64,000 bases of DNA from Clostridiales bacterium (lineage in GTDB: Bacteria; Bacillota; Clostridia; Lachnospirales; WQUN01), in NCBI GenBank assembly GCA_031270945.1, contig JAISWZ010000143.1, positions 1-64,000 on the forward strand. Direction: 5' to 3'. Positions 53,958 through 62,015 of the stretch are shown piece by piece. Every line of letters begins with the position of its first letter. Within the stretch, counting starts at the first letter, position 1. The notes below the pieces were generated by a model. The model ran no database searches and was not told where the DNA came from. It worked only from the letters and a program-made list of their open reading frames with translations. Both the position numbers and the translations under genes were made by a program.

Positions 53958-55762
53958 AAACCGCGATAAAGCTTAGGCTTTACATTTTGGCCATATTGGC
54001 CGCCGCCGCATGCAGCATAGTCTCTTCCTGCGCTTCAGCGCTTTCAGCTAGAAGCCAAGCCAAGATTTGGCTTGGCAGGCTTACTTTGGCGGCGAGCAAT
54101 ATTTATAATAATAATAATAATAATAATAATAATTCAGAAATTAACAATATTTACAATAATAATTCAGACATTAATTTAAATCAAAAAAGCGCTTCCTGGA
54201 TCTCTGGCACCGTGGGCGGTGCCAGAGTCACTGTCATTGGAGAAGACGGGACAGTGCTGGATGACTCGGAAGCGGAAGCGGGATCCATGGAGAACCATTC
54301 CAGCAGGGGCGAGGTCAGAAACGCAAAGGTTGGAGAGGCTGTATTCGAGATAAGGAAGTCCAGCACATTGGGAAAAAACTACTTGTATTCTTCCGTAAAG
54401 CTTGAAGACGGAAAGATAATTAGGCTTGCGAACATTTATCCAGGATTTCTGGATTCAGCTTTGGGGCAATTTCCGGTGATTGCGCTGGCGCTGTCTGCCG
54501 CTTTGGCTCTGTCTTTTATAGTAGGAAGAAGATTTGCCTCAGACATGGCGAAGCCATTGGAGCAAGTGGTAAGAGCCTTGTCAGTCCAGGAGTTTGACCA
54601 GCTAGACGGGATAAAGTGCGAATGGGCTGAGATCGACAAGCTTTTGCAAAGCATGAAGCTTCTGCTTTCAGGGATAGCGGAGTCAAACCGGGCTCTGGCA
54701 AGCGAGAGGGAGAAGATAAACAGGATACTCTCAGACATGCCGGAAGGCTTGATTCTTTTGGATAGCAAGAGAAGGATGCTTCTTTGCAACAACAGCGCAA
54801 AGAGGCTATTTGGGTGCTCCAAGGATGTGGTAAACGACAGCGTCTGGATCCTGATAAGGGACGCGAAGGCTAACAGCGCGATAGATGAGGCGCTTGGAAG
54901 CGGGAAGGCTTCAAGCCTGGTGATAGGAAGCCCGGCGGGGCTGACTTTGAGAATTTCAGTTTCTCCTGTAGAAGCGGGAAAACTTTTGGAAGGCGAGACT
55001 TGCGCCGCTGTGATGATTGTGGACATGACGGCTGAAAGAAAGCTGGCGGAGCAAAAGCAGGACTTTTTCGCGAACGCGTCCCATGAGCTGAAGACGCCTA
55101 TCACTTCTATCATGGGATTCTCGGAGATGCTTGGAAGCGGGATACTGCAAAGGGAAGAGCAAAAGAACGATCTGGTGAAGAGAATAGAAAAAGAGGCAAA
55201 ACGAATGTCGGCCTTGATAGACGACATTCTTCAGATATCAAACCTGGAGTCAAGGACAGGGCCAATGGACAGGGACATCTTTGACTTTGCCTCTGTGATC
55301 AGGGAGTCCAGCGCATCCATAATACCTGTTGCTGGAGGGGATCCAGTATGGGCGACAATAGATCTGGATCACGTGCTGGTGGAGGCTAACCAAAGGCAGT
55401 TGCGGGATCTCTGCGACAACCTGATAGAAAACGCGGTAAAGTACAACGTCCCAGGGGGAAGCGTCAACATAAGCCTTAAGGCTGAAAACGGAATCGCTAT
55501 ATTAGCTGTGAAGGACACTGGCATAGGCATTCCCGAGGAAAGCCAGTCACGGGTATTTGAGCGGTTCTTCAGGGTGAACCCCGGAAAGAGCAAGCGCATA
55601 AACGGAACAGGGCTGGGGCTTTCTATTGTAAAGCACATCGTTAACCTATACGGAGGAGAGATCAGGCTGGAAAGCAAAGAGGGAGAGGGAACGCTGGTAG
55701 AGGTCAGGCTTCCGATTGTTTCGGGGGATGATGCGTTTGAAGCTGTAAAGACTGATGAGTAG
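53954..55762 (+). CDS. phoR: Sensor histidine kinase PhoR
   Basis: 602 aa. N-terminal membrane segment (LYILAILAAAACSIVSSCA), a short extracellular part with a run of nine Asn encoded by (AAT)9, a second membrane segment (FPVIALALSAALALSFIVG), a HAMP-like linker, and a PAS domain (ILSDMPEGLILLDSKRRMLLCNNSAKRLFG). The kinase core follows: phospho-His in FFANASHELKTPITSIMGF, N box LCDNLIENAVKYN, G1 VKDTGIGIPEE, F box RVFERFFRV, G2 GTGLGLSIVKHIV. It phosphorylates the adjacent PhoB and is restrained through PhoU/PstSCAB when phosphate is plentiful (known for the family). The poly-Asn insert is unusual. Confidence 0.93.
   Translation: MKTAIKLRLYILAILAAAACSIVSSCASALSARSQAKIWLGRLTLAASNIYNNNNNNNNNSEINNIYNNNSDINLNQKSASWISGTVGGARVTVIGEDGTVLDDSEAEAGSMENHSSRGEVRNAKVGEAVFEIRKSSTLGKNYLYSSVKLEDGKIIRLANIYPGFLDSALGQFPVIALALSAALALSFIVGRRFASDMAKPLEQVVRALSVQEFDQLDGIKCEWAEIDKLLQSMKLLLSGIAESNRALASEREKINRILSDMPEGLILLDSKRRMLLCNNSAKRLFGCSKDVVNDSVWILIRDAKANSAIDEALGSGKASSLVIGSPAGLTLRISVSPVEAGKLLEGETCAAVMIVDMTAERKLAEQKQDFFANASHELKTPITSIMGFSEMLGSGILQREEQKNDLVKRIEKEAKRMSALIDDILQISNLESRTGPMDRDIFDFASVIRESSASIIPVAGGDPVWATIDLDHVLVEANQRQLRDLCDNLIENAVKYNVPGGSVNISLKAENGIAILAVKDTGIGIPEESQSRVFERFFRVNPGKSKRINGTGLGLSIVKHIVNLYGGEIRLESKEGEGTLVEVRLPIVSGDDAFEAVKTDE
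54107..54133 (+). repeat. (AAT)9 microsatellite inside phoR
   Basis: Nine perfect AAT codons (27 bp), followed nearby by a second AATAATAAT, lie in the extracellular loop of the kinase. Length changes would add or remove Asn residues in frame. Confidence 0.97.
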
Positions 55763-55901
55763 GGGGAGTAGAAAGGCTGGAGGGCTGGATGCTATTATGG
55801 AAAAGAAAGCGCGGATTTGAATGATCGGCAGTATAAGAAGGCGGGATTGCTATTCACCTTGGATCTAGGTGGCTGCTGGAAGTTTTGCGATAAGCGATCT
55901 T

Positions 55902-56003
55902 AGAGCATATCCCAAAATTCCGAAATGGCAACGGAAAAATCCTGGCGAACGCTTCAACGCCGGATTTTTCCGCTGCCTCGGATATAATTTTGGGATATGC
56001 TCT
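55902..56003. repeat. Palindromic MITE-like element, copy R6 (type B)
   Basis: AGAGCATATCCCAAAATTCCG...ATAATTTTGGGATATGCTCT, 102 bp. It is nearly identical to R2 in its centre (ACGGAAAAATCCTGGCGAA). Confidence 0.9.
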
Positions 56004-56060
56004 TAAGATAAATGAGCAGTATTTCATAGAATGCTACTCATACAGAAATCATGATGACAA

Positions 56061-56125
56061 GCTATGCCAGCGAGTGAAAAGAACTGCGCTGTTCGCTCAA
56101 GCAGGTGGATGCTCACAAGCGAAAA
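56061..56125. repeat. Second dispersed repeat family, copy 2
   Basis: GCTATGCCAGCGAGTGAAAA...TTCGCTCAA...GGTGGATGCTCACAAGCGAAAA, matching 20003-20067. Confidence 0.7.
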
Positions 56126-56158
56126 CGAAGACTGCATGGCTTTAATCGCTTGCAGGGA

Positions 56159-56192
56159 CAAGAAAGCGGAATCCTAGGATTCCGCTTTCTTG
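56159..56192 (-). terminator. Perfect palindrome overlapping the GH2 stop codon
   Basis: CAAGAAAGCGGAATCCT-AGGATTCCGCTTTCTTG, a 17-bp perfect stem whose left arm on the minus strand encodes the last residues (KKAES). The TAG stop lies at the axis. It is a likely terminator with a weak T run. Confidence 0.75.
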
Positions 56193-58501
56193 CCAATAAT
56201 GAATTCTGCTGGGAACAGGCCGTTGGCTTCGGCAACCACTTTGCCGCCTCCATCGTTCTTGGCCAGAACCTGCGCCAACCCGCAAAACGCTCTTCTGCAA
56301 CTGGATTTGTCCGGATCATGGCAAGCTGGATCGCCGTTTCCCGTGCCGATCAAGGATATGTGGCCCTCAGTTTTGAAGCGGATCAAAGGGTCTGCGTACG
56401 GAACGACTCTGCCAAGTCTATCCAAGACTTTCGCCGATAAGATGATGGTTTGGGTTTGGCCAAAACCGTCCAGGCTAGGGGACAGCTCCAGGCGGAAAGG
56501 CGCTTCGGTTGTGAAGACAAAGTGGCGGATCTCTTTCCCTTTGCGGCAGCCCGAAGCCATCAGCTCTCCGGGTTGGTAAATGACATCCGTCCAGGAAAGA
56601 TGCCCATTTGCGGGCATGCTTTTCCTGCCCAGGCTTTGGCCGTTCAAAAAAAGCTCAACTGTTTCGCAATTGCTGAAGCACATGACATCTATTGGCAAGC
56701 CCTCTTTGCCTGGCCAGTTCCAGTGGGGAAATATGTGAAGCACTGGCTCGTCTTGCCACCAGGATTTGTAGTAATAAAAATTGTCCTTCGGGAAGCCGCA
56801 GGAATCCAGGATTCCAAACTGAGATCCTACAGCGGGCCAAGAGAACGGCCCGGGCTCGCCTTTGTAGTCAAAGCCTGTCCAGACAAATATGCCGCTGGCA
56901 TAAGGGTCTTCAGCAACCCGCTTCCACTGCTCTTCGGAAGAAGGATCCAGCTTGCCTGCGTCTATTCCTGACAATTGGCACAGCTCGGGAATGGTTTCAT
57001 AGCAGCCCCTTGTTCTTCTGCTGGAGGACGCTTCTGTAACTATCGCGGGCTGATCTGGAGACAGTTTTCTGTAAGCGTCCCAATGCTCATGGCCATAGTT
57101 GAACCCCATGACATCCAAGGCTGTTGAGACTGGCAGGACTGAGGCTACGTCATCAAACATGTTTTGGCCGTTCCAGAAAACTATGGCAAGCGTGACTGGC
57201 CGGGATCCGTCAAGGCGGTTGGCTTCGGATTTCATGGCTTGCGCTATTTGGCGGCCATTGGGATGCTGCTGGACGAAAATTTCCTCGTTTCCAAGAGACC
57301 ACATGAATACGCAGGGGTGATTCCTATCCCGCTTCACCATGCGCCCAAGCTCTTCCATTGAACTTTCGGAGATTGAGAAAAGCCTGGTTTCGTCCAAGAC
57401 AAGCATGCCAAGCCTGTCGCATGCATCCAGAAGCTCTGGCGAGGGCGGGTTGTGGGAGCACCGGTACGCGTTGCAACCCATTTCTTGCAACTTTTTCAGG
57501 CGAAAGCAAATGACGTCTCTGTCTATCGCTATTCCTAAGCCTGAATGATCCTCATGGCAGCAAACGCCTTTTAACTTAACGCTTTTGCCGTTTAGGAAAA
57601 AGCCGCAATCCTTGTCAAAGCGGATGGTTCTGGCACCAAAGAAAATCTCTGTCTCGTCCAGGATAGCGCCTTCGGATTCGAGCTCGATGCGGATCTTGTA
57701 GAGGTGGGGATCTTCCAAAGACCACAGCCTGGCGTCTGGCAAAGGGATTTCCAGTTTGGTCTCGCAAAACGGGGAAGGCGCAATGCCAGCTTTTGCGCTG
57801 GCCCGCAGGATTCCATTTGCGTCAATGACGCTGGCAAACACAGATACCTCGCAAGGCGCTTTGCTTAAAACCCCAAAGCTTAGGGCTACGCAGCCATTCT
57901 CAAACCTGGCATATGCGCTGTCTGGCTCGATGAAAACCTGGCTTGCGAACGCGATCCAGACATTGCGGTAAATGCCGCCGCCTTCGTACCACCATCCCTC
58001 TCTGCCGCTTGCGTCAACTCTTATGCAGAGAACGTTTTTCGATGTGGGGTTCATGAAGTCCGTAATGTCAAAATGAAAGGAGGAGCTGCCGCTTTCGTGG
58101 CGCCCAACATGAAAATGGTTAAGATAGACATCGCAGTCTCGCTGGATACCGTCAAAGAAGAGAAAGGCGCGTTTTCCCTCGCAGTCCAAGGAAAACGTTT
58201 TGCGGTACCAGGCTGGGCCTCCTGAAAGGGAGCCTCCCGCAGCAAGCCGGTTGGCTATGTCATCCATCGCCGGGATGATGCCTTCAACACTGAAGCGCTG
58301 ATCAACGCGCTCAAACATGTTGCCTATAACGAAGTCATGCGGAATGTCTACGCTAGTCCAGCTTGAATCATCAAAATCCATGCTTGCCGCGCCGAAAGAG
58401 AAGGCGCCGCTTTTCGCTCCTCCCCAGCGGTCGGTGGTTTTTGAGGGCGGCAGGTCGTCTTTGCTGAACTTGAAGCCTGCGCCAAAAGGCATCTTTTCCA
58501 T
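56174..58501 (-). CDS. Glycoside hydrolase family 2 protein (beta-galactosidase/glucuronidase-like)
   Basis: 775 aa, with AGGAGG before ATG. There is no signal peptide, so it is intracellular and acts on imported oligosaccharides. Order: sugar-binding jelly-roll domain (WTSVDIPHDFVIGN, AWYRKTFSL, FFDGIQRDCDVYLNHFHVG); Ig-like domain; TIM barrel with GVCCHEDHSGLGIAIDRDV, RCSHNPPSPELLDACDRLG, acid/base Glu in MWSLGNEE (about 400) and nucleophile Glu in AIVTEASSS (about 488); then DUF4982-like and Ig-like C-terminal domains (NCETVELFLNGQSLG, RLGRVVPYADPLIRF). A retaining exo-glycosidase; the exact sugar cannot be told. Last gene of the YesMN-linked transport operon. Confidence 0.93.
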   Translation of the reverse strand: MEKMPFGAGFKFSKDDLPPSKTTDRWGGAKSGAFSFGAASMDFDDSSWTSVDIPHDFVIGNMFERVDQRFSVEGIIPAMDDIANRLAAGGSLSGGPAWYRKTFSLDCEGKRAFLFFDGIQRDCDVYLNHFHVGRHESGSSSFHFDITDFMNPTSKNVLCIRVDASGREGWWYEGGGIYRNVWIAFASQVFIEPDSAYARFENGCVALSFGVLSKAPCEVSVFASVIDANGILRASAKAGIAPSPFCETKLEIPLPDARLWSLEDPHLYKIRIELESEGAILDETEIFFGARTIRFDKDCGFFLNGKSVKLKGVCCHEDHSGLGIAIDRDVICFRLKKLQEMGCNAYRCSHNPPSPELLDACDRLGMLVLDETRLFSISESSMEELGRMVKRDRNHPCVFMWSLGNEEIFVQQHPNGRQIAQAMKSEANRLDGSRPVTLAIVFWNGQNMFDDVASVLPVSTALDVMGFNYGHEHWDAYRKLSPDQPAIVTEASSSRRTRGCYETIPELCQLSGIDAGKLDPSSEEQWKRVAEDPYASGIFVWTGFDYKGEPGPFSWPAVGSQFGILDSCGFPKDNFYYYKSWWQDEPVLHIFPHWNWPGKEGLPIDVMCFSNCETVELFLNGQSLGRKSMPANGHLSWTDVIYQPGELMASGCRKGKEIRHFVFTTEAPFRLELSPSLDGFGQTQTIILSAKVLDRLGRVVPYADPLIRFKTEGHISLIGTGNGDPACHDPDKSSCRRAFCGLAQVLAKNDGGGKVVAEANGLFPAEFIIGKKAES

Positions 58502-58512
58502 TGCTTCCTCCT

Positions 58513-58587
58513 AGTGCATATCCCCAAAATTCCATAATAGGCCGGGGTAGCGTTTGCCCAAGGGCAAATCGCCATGGGATATGCTCT
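58513..58587. repeat. Palindromic element, shortened copy R7
   Basis: AGTGCATATCCCCAAAATTCC...CATGGGATATGCTCT with a different short centre (GCGTTTGCCCAAGGGCAAATCGC). It ends 11 bp upstream of the GH2 start codon, next to its ribosome site. Confidence 0.75.
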
Positions 58588-58603
58588 AATTGTGAGTTAT
58601 GCG

Positions 58604-60166
58604 CTAAGCCTGGCCTCTGGACATGAGCCTGTAGTCGCTGGGGGTGCAGCCCCTCAGCTTCTTGAAGGCTTTGAAGAAGTTGCCGGGGGACATATACCCG
58701 ACCTTCTCCGCAATCTCATTCACTGGAATATCGCTGTCGGCAAGCAGAGAAGAGGCTTGGCCTATCCGCGTTGCCGTCAGGTAGTCGTTGAATGTAACGC
58801 CGGTTTCGCTCTTGAACACTTGCCCCAGATAAACGGGGTTCATGTAGACCTCGCGGCTGATGCTTTTCAGGGTTACGTCCTCGCTGTATCGAGCATGAAC
58901 CAGTTCTTTGACCTTCGCTGAAACCTTGCTGGCTCGGCTTCGCCTAAGCTTTGCGATATATTCTGTCACCCCAAGGCAAATGCCGGTCATCCACTGCCTC
59001 ATGCTGGCCAGGGACTTTTTTTGCTTGAGCTCGTCCCAGGGATCCCTGCCCCCAAGCGCCTGGCGCGCGTTTCCTTCGAGCTTCGAGACAAGGCGGCTTG
59101 CCGAGACAATCCTTTCGATCACAATGCTTTGCGCCATGGCAAGAGAAACCTGCTTGGCGCGAAGAAAATCAAACAATTTGCCTATTTCCCCAGCGACCTC
59201 TTCAGGGAGGTTGTTTTCCATCGCTTGAGTCAGCTCTTGGCTGTTCAAGCTAAAAACTTCATTCCAGGATTCTTGCGGCATGTGAAAGTCATCCATCCCG
59301 ATTATTTTGCCTTCGCCAAGCATGAATCGGGCTTCTAGTGCCGATTCAGCCTCTTTCTTGAGCCCCTTGGCGAGGGAAATGCCTTCCGCCGCTTGGCTGA
59401 CGCCTATGGTGCAGATGAGAGATGAGCTTTTTTCTATAGCTGACTTGATCGCGCGGGCAGCTTCCGGAAAGGCGGAAGGATCGCAAGAAATATGCAGAAC
59501 AGTCCAGCCCCATAGCCCTCTTCGCAAAACAAAGCCATTTTCTCCAGCGGCTGCTATTGCCGCCTCTTCGGCCCGTTCCATCACAGCGCTTATCTCGTCT
59601 TCGTCAGTTCTCTCATCCAGCCCGTTCAACTCAGCGGCAAGGACTCCGAATCTCGACTTTGCCAAGTCGATTCCTAGGCTTTGGGCGAATTCTTCTATAA
59701 TAGGGGTGTTGGCGCCATCAAGCACGCTTTGGGCCCATTTGTCCCTTCTGGCCTTGTCCGCTTCCTGCTTCATAGCCTTCATGCCTTCGCTTGCGGCAAG
59801 CTTGTTTCTGGCCAACCCCAAGGCTTCAGCCAGCTCATCGGCATCTACAGGCTTAAGAAGATAGCTGATAACGCCCATCTGAAGAGCTTGCTTGGCATAA
59901 GAAAACTCGCTGTAGCCGCTAAGGATTATGAAGCACGCCTCAGGCAGGGGGGCTTTGAGCATTTTGATGAGCTCAAGGCCGCTAAAGGCTGGCATCCGTA
60001 TGTCGGCCAAAATCAAGTCTGGCTTGGTTTCCAAGGCAAGCGCCAATCCTTCTTCGCCGTCCTCGGCTTCGCCTTCCAGCACGAAGCCTTCAGCGCACCA
60101 GTCGACAAGGGACTTCAGCCTTTTTCTCACCAGCGGCTCATCATCCACCAAAATGGCTTTGAGCAT
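58604..60166 (-). CDS. AraC-type response regulator (YesN family)
   Basis: About 520 aa. The ATG at 60166 is 8 nt after CGGAGG, while the ATG at 60172 is only 2 nt from it. The receiver domain has phospho-Asp in LILADIRMPAFSG and Lys in SYLLKPVD. A middle region of about 280 aa follows. The C-terminal AraC domain has two helix-turn-helix motifs (VTLKSISREVYMNPVYLGQVFK, IPVNEIAEKVGYMSPGNFFKAFK). It forms a two-component pair with the overlapping kinase gene and probably activates this transport and glycosidase operon when the sensor detects sugar. Overlaps the kinase gene by 26 nt. Confidence 0.93.
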   Translation of the reverse strand: MLKAILVDDEPLVRKRLKSLVDWCAEGFVLEGEAEDGEEGLALALETKPDLILADIRMPAFSGLELIKMLKAPLPEACFIILSGYSEFSYAKQALQMGVISYLLKPVDADELAEALGLARNKLAASEGMKAMKQEADKARRDKWAQSVLDGANTPIIEEFAQSLGIDLAKSRFGVLAAELNGLDERTDEDEISAVMERAEEAAIAAAGENGFVLRRGLWGWTVLHISCDPSAFPEAARAIKSAIEKSSSLICTIGVSQAAEGISLAKGLKKEAESALEARFMLGEGKIIGMDDFHMPQESWNEVFSLNSQELTQAMENNLPEEVAGEIGKLFDFLRAKQVSLAMAQSIVIERIVSASRLVSKLEGNARQALGGRDPWDELKQKKSLASMRQWMTGICLGVTEYIAKLRRSRASKVSAKVKELVHARYSEDVTLKSISREVYMNPVYLGQVFKSETGVTFNDYLTATRIGQASSLLADSDIPVNEIAEKVGYMSPGNFFKAFKKLRGCTPSDYRLMSRGQA

Positions 60167-61955
60167 TCGCATCGCCTCCGAGGGTTATACGGACTGTGAC
60201 ACCTTTTCCCAAGGCGCCATCGATCTCGAAGCTGCCCTTCGCTCCGTAGCAAAGCTTTATCCTGTCACTTACATTTTTGAGCCCGATATGGGCGCCTGTT
60301 GTGTTCATGGAGCTTGAGGCGAGATCGTGCTTTAGCTTCAAGAGTTCTTCCGCTCCTATCCCTGCTCCGTTGTCTTCAACTGTCATGGAAATCCCGCCGC
60401 TTTCGGTTTCTTGGATCACGATTGAGACAAAGCCTGGGCCGCGCTTCATGGAAATGCCGTGATGCACGGCGTTCTCAGCGATTGGCTGAAGGGTGAGCGG
60501 AGGGATCTTCCTGTCCATAAGGATTTCTGGGCATTCTATGGCCCAAGAGAGCTTGTCCATGAGACGGTACTTTTGAATGGCCAAATAGTCAGAAATGAAA
60601 CCAAGCTCTTCCCGCAGGCTTATAAAGTCTTCCTGCCTCCTTGTGATCCTTCTCAGGCTTCTGGCTAGCAGCGCCACAATCCTTGAAGCGCCTTCAGGAT
60701 CTTCTTTCATGGTTGCCAGCACCGCTTCAAGGGTGTTGAAGAGAAAATGCGGGCTTATTTGGTTTTGCAGGGCATAAAGCTCAGCTTCCCGCTTCTTTAG
60801 CTCAATGTCCTTTTGAGTTAGCTGAAGCTGGTAAACCTGCCCGACAAGCCTTTCAAGCTCTTTTACCATGGTGTTGAAACTTTCGCCCAAGCGGCTGATC
60901 TCGTCACGCTGCCTGAAATTTACGGAAACATCAAAGCGCCCTTCCTGCACTTTTCTCATTTTGTCCGCCAGTTGGGCAAGCCGGCTTCCAAGGCTGGCGC
61001 AAAGCAGGAAATCCATTAGGACAGACATAAGGCAAATGCCCGCCAGCACTGCGAAGTGAATGTTTTTTGTTTTGTTCGCCGCAGAAAGAATCTGCGCCTC
61101 CGGCACGGTTTTGGCAATCAGAAAGGATCCGAGATCCTTGTTGGCCATCTTGAACCGGGCTACGACAGACAGAAGCTTTTCGCCTGAATGGGTCGCTTCT
61201 GAGACAAAAACACCGTCCTTGTCCCAGTCGTTGGCCGGGATTCCCAATTCCGCTGCGCTGCGGCCTATGAGGCTTTCGTCAGTAGCCGAGAGCACGATCT
61301 GCTCAGGAGAGATAATGCAGACTACGTTCCCGTCTAGCTGCTCTTTGATGTAGTCCCGAAGCTTCGATTCCTTGAAGCTGATTTTGAGCAGTCCAATAAA
61401 GTAGTTGTTGAGTCTCAGGATTCTATACATGGAGACAATCTTTGCTCCGTTTTCAGATTCAGCTTTCCAAAAGAAGGAGTAAGGATTTTCCAAGGCTTGC
61501 TCATAGTGCTCCCACATCTTGGTTCCGGGGGTTAGATCCGCTATCTCATCCTCATTTTTAAGCATGTCCTGCTTTGAGGTATAGATCGTGATCTTTGTCA
61601 GCTCTGGCTTGACCCCTTTGTACAGGGTGATCCTGGGTTGAATGAGCTCGTAGAACCCCATGGCGCTATCCACTGGATTTGGGTAGGTGTTGGTGAAATA
61701 TTCCCAAATGCCTTTATCAAAGTAGATATCATCGCTAATGACTGTTATGGTGCTCAGAAACTCGCTGATGTTTTGACGAAGTTGGGCCATGTCAGCTTCT
61801 TCGGATCTCACGGCTTGATCCAGGAGCGACTTGCTGAACATTTCGATCTGGTAAAACCCGACAAGCGTATAGGGCAGGATGATGAGGAAAAAAGACGAGA
61901 CAAGGAGCTTGGCTCGCATTGAACTAAGTTTTGGGATTCCAAGCCTGATTCTCAT
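60141..61955 (-). CDS. Sensor histidine kinase (YesM family)
   Basis: 604 aa, with GGAGAG before ATG. Membrane segment near residues 15-35 (LLVSSFFLIILPYTLVGFY), an extracellular sensor of about 260 aa, a second membrane segment (FAVLAGICLMSVLMDFLLC) and HAMP (VSVNFRQRDEISRLGESFNTM). The YesM-type kinase core has the phospho-His in LQNQISPHFLFNTLEAVLAT, N box LQPIAENAVHHGI and VEDNGAGIG. It signals to the adjacent AraC-type regulator. In this family the trigger is usually an oligosaccharide or its binding protein. Confidence 0.94.
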   Translation of the reverse strand: MRIRLGIPKLSSMRAKLLVSSFFLIILPYTLVGFYQIEMFSKSLLDQAVRSEEADMAQLRQNISEFLSTITVISDDIYFDKGIWEYFTNTYPNPVDSAMGFYELIQPRITLYKGVKPELTKITIYTSKQDMLKNEDEIADLTPGTKMWEHYEQALENPYSFFWKAESENGAKIVSMYRILRLNNYFIGLLKISFKESKLRDYIKEQLDGNVVCIISPEQIVLSATDESLIGRSAAELGIPANDWDKDGVFVSEATHSGEKLLSVVARFKMANKDLGSFLIAKTVPEAQILSAANKTKNIHFAVLAGICLMSVLMDFLLCASLGSRLAQLADKMRKVQEGRFDVSVNFRQRDEISRLGESFNTMVKELERLVGQVYQLQLTQKDIELKKREAELYALQNQISPHFLFNTLEAVLATMKEDPEGASRIVALLARSLRRITRRQEDFISLREELGFISDYLAIQKYRLMDKLSWAIECPEILMDRKIPPLTLQPIAENAVHHGISMKRGPGFVSIVIQETESGGISMTVEDNGAGIGAEELLKLKHDLASSSMNTTGAHIGLKNVSDRIKLCYGAKGSFEIDGALGKGVTVRITLGGDANAQSHFGG

Positions 61956-61982
61956 GCTTATCTCTCCGTGATCTAAGTCAAG

Positions 61983-62005
61983 GGATTGGGCAAAAGCCCA
62001 ACCCC
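61983..62005 (-). other. Hairpin between binding-protein and kinase genes
   Basis: GGGTTGGGC-TTTT-GCCCAATCCC on the minus strand, 10 nt after the solute-binding protein stop. It may lower expression of the regulatory genes relative to the binding protein. Confidence 0.5.
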
Positions 62006-62015
62006 CAAATCTGCG

